In this document: in pieces, positions 60,067 through 64,000 of the stretch
Numbering within the stretch: position 1 is the first letter of the stretch
Layout: each line of letters opens with the position of its first letter
Assembly (NCBI GenBank): GCA_022792945.1
Contig: JAAWBZ010000073.1
Location: 19,408-83,407 of the forward strand
Direction of reading: 5' to 3'
DNA: 64,000 nt
Source: Oscillospiraceae bacterium
GTDB taxonomy: Bacteria; Bacillota; Clostridia; Oscillospirales; Oscillospiraceae
The notes under the pieces: generated by a model
What the model saw: the letters and a program-made list of their open reading frames with translations, nothing else
Databases searched by the model: none
What the model was told of the DNA's origin: nothing
Program-made: the position numbers and the translations under genes

Positions 60067-60106
60067 GCTCCACTTTCCTGAAACTTTACTCCACTTCACT
60101 CCACTT
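60067..60106 (-). promoter_or_regulatory. MraZ operator array upstream of mraZ
   Basis: On the minus strand AAGTGGAG occurs at 60099-60106, 60089-60096 and 60068-60075, with a degraded AAGTTTCA copy at 60079-60086, a near 10-base period and about one helical turn each. MraZ is known to bind repeats of GTGG/TGGG type with this spacing before its own gene. The array covers the predicted transcription start, fitting repression. Confidence 0.82.
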
Positions 60107-60112
60107 AGCTAT

Positions 60113-60141
60113 ACTATACAGCCTCGGCGGCAAGATTGCAA
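60113..60141 (-). promoter_or_regulatory. Promoter of the division-wall cluster
   Basis: TTGCAA (60136-60141) and TATAGT (60113-60118) on the minus strand with 17-base spacing. The expected start falls at the first MraZ box. Confidence 0.8.
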
Positions 60142-60210
60142 TCCCTTCTTCAAATTTCCTGCAATAAAAATTTGCCAATTTAGCGCCGTTTTCATTTGTT
60201 TTCACCATTT

Positions 60211-60224
60211 TGAACGTATGTTCG
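60211..60224 (-). promoter_or_regulatory. LexA/DinR-type palindrome
   Basis: Minus-strand CGAACATACGTTCA matches the Gram-positive SOS box CGAACRNRYGTTYC at 13 of 14 positions and contains the exact palindrome GAACGTATGTTC (60212-60223). It lies about 70 bases upstream of the -35 of the division-wall promoter and downstream of pncC. No promoter clearly overlaps it, and only short open frames follow, so its target is open. Confidence 0.5.
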
Positions 60225-60252
60225 GAAACATTTGACATTTTTTCACAGGCTT

Positions 60253-60285
60253 AAAAAAATCCCGGCGCACCAACGGGTGCGCCGG
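60253..60285 (-). terminator. Terminator of the comM-thiI-pncC operon
   Basis: CGGCGCACC pairs with GGTGCGCCG (60263-60271 with 60276-60284, loop AACG) and is followed on the minus strand by a run of seven T (60253-60259). It isolates this operon from the division-wall promoter. Confidence 0.9.
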
Positions 60286-60321
60286 ATTTGATGTCGCATT
60301 TTACACGTCAGAATTGAATGG

Positions 60322-60786
60322 TCAGAGCGCGTCCCGCAGCATCTCCAGGGCGCGGAGGCAGGCCGCCTCGCGGACCGCGGCGCGGTCCCCGGGGAGCCGC
60401 AGCTCCTCGCACACGGTCCACCCCGCCCCGGCCAGGGCCGCGTAGACCAGGCCCACGGGTTTGCCGGACCCGTCGGAGTCCGGCCCTGCCAGGCCCGTGA
60501 TGCTTACGCCAAAGTCCGACCCCATCAGCCGCCGGACGCCCTCGGCCATCTGACGGGCCACCGGCTTGGAGACCGCCCCCAGGCGCGCCAGCGTCTCGTG
60601 GTCCACACCCAGGAGGCGCTCCTTCACCGGGCAGGTGTAGGACACCACGCCGCCCAGGAACGCCCCGGAGCTTCCCGGCACGTCGGTGAGCAGCTTGCTC
60701 AGGAGGCCCCCAGTGCAGCTCTCCGCCGCGGCCACGGTCTTTCCCTGCGCGATCAGCGCACCCACCACCTCATACCGCAGTTCCAT
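60322..60786 (-). CDS. pncC: CinA C-terminal family NMN amidohydrolase
   Basis: PncC deamidates nicotinamide mononucleotide in the pyridine nucleotide cycle; it is the C-terminal domain of CinA standing alone. The 154-residue protein has AAAESCTGGLLSKLLTDVPG, FLGGVVSYTCPVKERLLGV, SKPVARQMAEGVRRLMG and SITGLAGPDSDGSGKPVGLV, all diagnostic. It overlaps thiI by 17 bases and ends at a strong terminator. Confidence 0.94.
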   Translation of the reverse strand: MELRYEVVGALIAQGKTVAAAESCTGGLLSKLLTDVPGSSGAFLGGVVSYTCPVKERLLGVDHETLARLGAVSKPVARQMAEGVRRLMGSDFGVSITGLAGPDSDGSGKPVGLVYAALAGAGWTVCEELRLPGDRAAVREAACLRALEMLRDAL

Positions 60787-61957
60787 GGTAGCGCACCGTC
60801 ACTTTCTCCGTGTTCTCGATGGCCCGGGCGATCAGGCCCTCCACATCCAGGGCGGCCTCCGCCGCCTCGGCCTCGGAGAGGACCGGCCTGGTCTTGGGAT
60901 GCTTGGGGGTAAAAACCGTGCAGCAGTCCTCGTAAGGCAGAATGGAGGTCTCCAGCGTGCCGATGCGCCGGGCGATGGATACGATCTCCTCCTTGTCCAT
61001 GCCGATGAGCGGGTGGAACACCGGCAGCTCCGCCGCCGCGCCGGTGACAGCCATGGCCTCCATGGTCTGGCTAGCCACCTGGCCCAGGTTCTCGCCGGTA
61101 ATCAGGCACTGACAGCCGTGGTCCTTGGCGACGCGCGAGGCGATGCGCATCATGAAGCGGCGCATGATGATGGTAAAGTACGCCTCGGGGCAGTGATCGC
61201 GGATGGCCTCCTGGATCTCGGTGAAGCCCACGATGTCCACAGTCATACGGCCGCAGTAGCGGGTCATCAGCCGCGCCAGCTCCAGCACCTTGTCCCGGGC
61301 CAGCTCCGAGGTGTAGGGGTAGGAGAAAAAGTGGACGCACTCCAGCTCCACGCCGCGCTTGGCGATCATGTAGCCCGCCACTGGGCTGTCGATGCCGCCG
61401 GACAGGAGGCACGCCGCCCGCCCGCCCATGCCCGTGGGCAGGCCGCCGGCCCCCGGCTCCGCCGGGCCGTGGACGTAGGCCGCCTGCTCGCGGACCTCCA
61501 CGTAGACGGTGTAAGCCGGGTGGTGGACGTCCACCGTCAGGTGGGGGAACGCCTCGTGGATGCGCCCGCCGATCTCCTGGGAGAGCTGGATGGAGGTCAT
61601 GGGGAAGCGCTTGTCCGCCCGCTTGGACTCCACCTTGAAGCTCTCCGCCGCGTTCAGGTCGTCGCCCAGGTAGTCCTGCACGGCGGCAAAGATGGCGTCC
61701 GCCGTCTTTTCGCACGGCCGGCAGCGGCAGATGGAGGCCAGGCCGAAAATGGTATGGCACGCCTCCCACGCGCCGTCCACGTCGCTCTCAGGGCCGTTTG
61801 GCTCGACATAGACGGTGGACTGGGCGATGTGGACGTCGAAGCTGCCGTAGGGGCGCATCCGGCGGGCGATGTTGGACTTGAGCTTATTCTCGAAGGCATG
61901 GCGGTTGAGTCCCTTGAGGACGATCTCCCCCAGCTTCAGCAAAAACATTTCATTCAT
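60770..61957 (-). CDS. thiI: tRNA 4-thiouridine synthase ThiI
   Basis: Inserts sulfur at U8 of tRNA and can supply sulfur for thiamine. The 395-residue protein has an N-terminal ferredoxin-like domain, a THUMP domain (about 55-160), and the PP-loop ATPase with AACLLSGGIDSPVAGYM near residue 180, ELECVHFFSYPYTS and LITGENLGQVASQT. It lacks the C-terminal rhodanese domain, as do most Gram-positive forms, so sulfur transfer relies on a separate cysteine desulfurase. The start (61957 or the ATG at 61969) is not settled; the ribosome site is weak for both. Confidence 0.94.
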   Translation of the reverse strand: MNEMFLLKLGEIVLKGLNRHAFENKLKSNIARRMRPYGSFDVHIAQSTVYVEPNGPESDVDGAWEACHTIFGLASICRCRPCEKTADAIFAAVQDYLGDDLNAAESFKVESKRADKRFPMTSIQLSQEIGGRIHEAFPHLTVDVHHPAYTVYVEVREQAAYVHGPAEPGAGGLPTGMGGRAACLLSGGIDSPVAGYMIAKRGVELECVHFFSYPYTSELARDKVLELARLMTRYCGRMTVDIVGFTEIQEAIRDHCPEAYFTIIMRRFMMRIASRVAKDHGCQCLITGENLGQVASQTMEAMAVTGAAAELPVFHPLIGMDKEEIVSIARRIGTLETSILPYEDCCTVFTPKHPKTRPVLSEAEAAEAALDVEGLIARAIENTEKVTVRYHGTAV

Positions 61958-61986
61958 ACAGATTCTCATCCTTACACATTTCTGTT

Positions 61987-63510
61987 CTAGCCGTCCCGGC
62001 TTCCAAAGCGGAACGTGCGGTACTGCACGGCCTCGGCCACATGCTGGGCCCCGACCTGGTCACTACCCGCCAGGTCGGCCACGGTGCGGGCCACCTTCAG
62101 GACGCGGTCGTAGCTGCGGGCGGTCATGCGCAGGCGCTCGAAGGCGGACTTCATCAGGGCGGACGCGCCCTCGTCCAGGCGGCAGTATTCCCGCAGCTCC
62201 GCGGGACCCATGGCGGCGTTGCACCGCACACCGTCCGCGCCGAAGCGCCCCTGCTGCCGCCGCCGCGCCGCGTCCACCCTGGCCTTGATGTCCGCCGAGG
62301 GCTCGGCGGGGGCCGCAACGGTCAGATCGGCAAAGGGCAGGGCCGGAATTTCCACGATGATGTCGATCCGGTCCAGCAGCGGCCCGCTGATGCGGCCCAG
62401 ATAGCTGTCCACCGACGCCTGGGAGCAGGTGCACCTGCCCGACGGATCGCCGTACCAGCCGCATTTGCAGGGGTTCATGGCGCACACCAGCATCAGCCCG
62501 CTGGGATAGGAGAGGCTGCCGCTGACCCGGGAGATGGTCACCACCCCATCCTCCAGGGGCTGGCGGAGAATCTCCAGCGTATCCTTCCGGAACTCCGGCA
62601 GCTCGTCCAGGAACAGGACGCCCCGGTGGGCCAGGGAGATCTCGCCGGGCCGGGGAACGCTGCCGCCGCCGGCCAGGCCCGCTGTGGAGATGGTGTGGTG
62701 GGGACTCCGGAAGGGGCGGCGGGTGATCAGCGGCGCGTCGGCGGGAAGCAGCCCAAGGACTGAGTGGATTTTAGTCACCTCCAGCGCCTCCTCCCGGGTC
62801 ATGTCCGGCAGGATGGAGGGCAGGCGCTTGGCCAGCATGCTCTTGCCCGACCCGGGCGGGCCGATGAGCAGGACGTTGTGGCCGCCGGCGGCGGCGATCT
62901 CCAGCGCGCGCTTGCCGTTGCTCTGGCCCTTGACATCAGCATAGTCCAGCTCCGGCCCCGCCTGCGTCCCCGGCGTCCAGGGCGGCTGCGGCGCGATGGG
63001 CTCTCCGCCGCCAAGGTGCGCCGCCAGCTGCGCCACGTCCCGGACGGGGTAGACCGCCAGCCCCTCGGCCAGCGTCGCCTCGGCGGCGTTCTCCGCCGGG
63101 ACATAGAGGGCGCGAATGCCGTTCTCCGCCGCCGCCAGGGCCATGGGCAGGACCCCCGGCACCGGGCGGAGCCGCCCCTCCAGGCTCAGCTCGCCCAGAA
63201 ACGCCGCCGGCTCCCCGGGCAGGCGCAGCGCCCCCGCGGCGCTGAGAATGCCCAGAAGGATGGGCAGGTCGTACATAGTGCCGGACTTTCTGGTGCCCGC
63301 CGGGGCCAGATTTAGGGTGATGCGGCTCACCGGGAAGGAAAAGCCGCAGTTTTTCACCGCCGCGCGCACCCGGTCCCGTGCCTCCTTCACCGCCGCGTCG
63401 GGCAGGCCCACCACGTCGAAGGACGGCAGGCCGTTGGAAAGATAGCATTCCACCAGGACCTCATACCCCTCCAGCCCCGTCAGTCCCAGGGAGCGAACAC
63501 TACTGAACAT
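61987..63510 (-). CDS. comM: YifB/ComM family Mg-chelatase-like AAA ATPase
   Basis: ComM is a hexameric helicase that aids branch migration during natural transformation; YifB homologues are common even in non-competent species. The 507-residue protein has a LonC-like N-terminal domain (LTGLEGYEVLVECYLSNGLP), Walker A LLIGPPGSGKSMLAKRLPSI near residue 215, Walker B RGVLFLDELPEF, a four-Cys region CAMNPCKCGWYGDPSGRCTC, and the C-terminal Mg-chelatase-like helical region. It opens the comM-thiI-pncC operon and is divergent from the oxidoreductase gene. Confidence 0.95.
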   Translation of the reverse strand: MFSSVRSLGLTGLEGYEVLVECYLSNGLPSFDVVGLPDAAVKEARDRVRAAVKNCGFSFPVSRITLNLAPAGTRKSGTMYDLPILLGILSAAGALRLPGEPAAFLGELSLEGRLRPVPGVLPMALAAAENGIRALYVPAENAAEATLAEGLAVYPVRDVAQLAAHLGGGEPIAPQPPWTPGTQAGPELDYADVKGQSNGKRALEIAAAGGHNVLLIGPPGSGKSMLAKRLPSILPDMTREEALEVTKIHSVLGLLPADAPLITRRPFRSPHHTISTAGLAGGGSVPRPGEISLAHRGVLFLDELPEFRKDTLEILRQPLEDGVVTISRVSGSLSYPSGLMLVCAMNPCKCGWYGDPSGRCTCSQASVDSYLGRISGPLLDRIDIIVEIPALPFADLTVAAPAEPSADIKARVDAARRRQQGRFGADGVRCNAAMGPAELREYCRLDEGASALMKSAFERLRMTARSYDRVLKVARTVADLAGSDQVGAQHVAEAVQYRTFRFGSRDG

Positions 63511-63545
63511 CCCCCTTCTCCCCTCTCTCTTTCGGTATCCCCTCT

Positions 63546-63574
63546 ACTATACACCACCGCGCGCCAAAATTCAA
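63546..63574 (-). promoter_or_regulatory. Promoter of comM
   Basis: TTGAAT (63569-63574) and TATAGT (63546-63551) on the minus strand, 17 bases apart, 35 bases before the ATG. Confidence 0.7.
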
Positions 63575-63657
63575 ACGGTAGTTGCCGTTTTCCGGCCCCG
63601 CGGCGGCCAAAAACTTCGGCATATTGACGAAAAAATGCCATGGAAGCAATTTCGCAA

Positions 63658-63687
63658 TTTACAAATACGGTATGGATGTGGTATAGT
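63658..63687 (+). promoter_or_regulatory. Promoter of the pyruvate:ferredoxin oxidoreductase gene
   Basis: TTTACA (63658-63663) and TATAGT (63682-63687) with 18-base spacing, 42 bases before the TTG start. Each hexamer matches five of six consensus bases. Confidence 0.7.
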
Positions 63688-63699
63688 AACGGGGAATGA

Positions 63700-64000
<301 letters not shown>

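Noticed and set aside
60089..60208. Short open frames (28 and 40 codons) after the LexA-type box
   Set aside because: They lack a good ribosome site and overlap the mraZ promoter and operator; length is within chance expectation.
60232..60260. Plus-strand promoter TTGACA-17-AAAAAT
   Set aside because: It would transcribe antisense into pncC through a terminator stem; the -10 is poor and no gene lies downstream.

Overview
The window is chromosomal core DNA of a GC-rich, spore-forming member of the Clostridia, most likely Oscillospiraceae/Ruminococcaceae (the Flavonifractor, Intestinimonas and Oscillibacter neighbourhood). The reasons are a complete spoIIIAA-AH operon, a SpoVD-type penicillin-binding protein, clostridial small families (TSCPD, a CD1247-type zinc ribbon, YerC, YqeG), a NadD-YqeK fusion, pyruvate:ferredoxin oxidoreductase, and AGGAGG-type ribosome sites with frequent TTG/GTG starts. 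Genus-level placement is inference. I see no insertion sequence, prophage, CRISPR array or toxin-antitoxin pair. No gene-free stretch exceeds 300 bases; the longest (45520-45813, 60054-60321, 37602-37830, 63511-63729) hold a tRNA, promoters, operators and terminators.

Layout. 1-2.5 kb (minus): asp23/gls24-type gene, nusB, a second TsaD/Kae1-like gene and the 5' part of xseA. 2.6-7.3 kb (minus): spoIIIAA to spoIIIAH, the channel between mother cell and forespore. 7.4-12.2 kb (minus): a YbaK-like deacylase, tepA, uppP and the ftsK/spoIIIE DNA pump, ending at a strong terminator. 12.25-13.0 kb (plus): a second ybaK and a TSCPD protein. 13.1-14.7 kb (minus): yqeG, efp and a zinc-ribbon protein. 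14.8-15.6 kb (plus): an unrecognised gene. 15.6-28.0 kb (minus): smc, ftsY, rph, rdgB, yhbY, nadD-yqeK, an LCP cell-wall ligase, rsfS, leuS, then rpsU from its own consensus promoter. 28.1-37.6 kb (minus): ktrB, ktrA, a SpoU methyltransferase, dprA, topA, trmFO, plsX, rnc. 37.8-43.4 kb (minus): a TagA-type glycosyltransferase, tmk, a DJ-1 protein, mltG, a U32 peptidase and a zinc dehydrogenase. 43.6-45.7 kb (plus): yerC, a methyltransferase, hslO (Hsp33) and tRNA-Asp. 45.8-60.1 kb (minus): the division and cell-wall cluster mraZ-rsmH-ftsL-spoVD/ftsI-murE-murF-mraY-ftsW-murG-murA-ftsQ, then ftsZ from its own promoter. 60.3-63.5 kb (minus): comM, thiI, pncC. From 63.7 kb (plus): the start of pyruvate:ferredoxin oxidoreductase.

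How it fits together. Most of the window is envelope growth, division, sporulation and ribosome/tRNA maintenance. Lipid II synthesis (murE, murF, mraY, murG, murA), its carrier recycling (uppP), polymerisation (ftsW, PBP), glycan trimming (mltG) and wall-polymer attachment (LCP, TagA) are all present. Chromosome handling is covered by smc, ftsK, topA and dprA. Many genes overlap by 4 to 17 bases, which indicates long translationally coupled operons; sixteen promoter-like sites were read at operon heads, several of them consensus or near-consensus.

I did not find a convincing undescribed system. The items most worth a second look are the 10-base-period MraZ operator array and nearby LexA-type palindrome upstream of mraZ, the TsaD paralogue, a 59-base imperfect palindrome between dprA and topA, the orphan gene at 14823-15578, and the division cluster without murB, murC, murD or ftsA.
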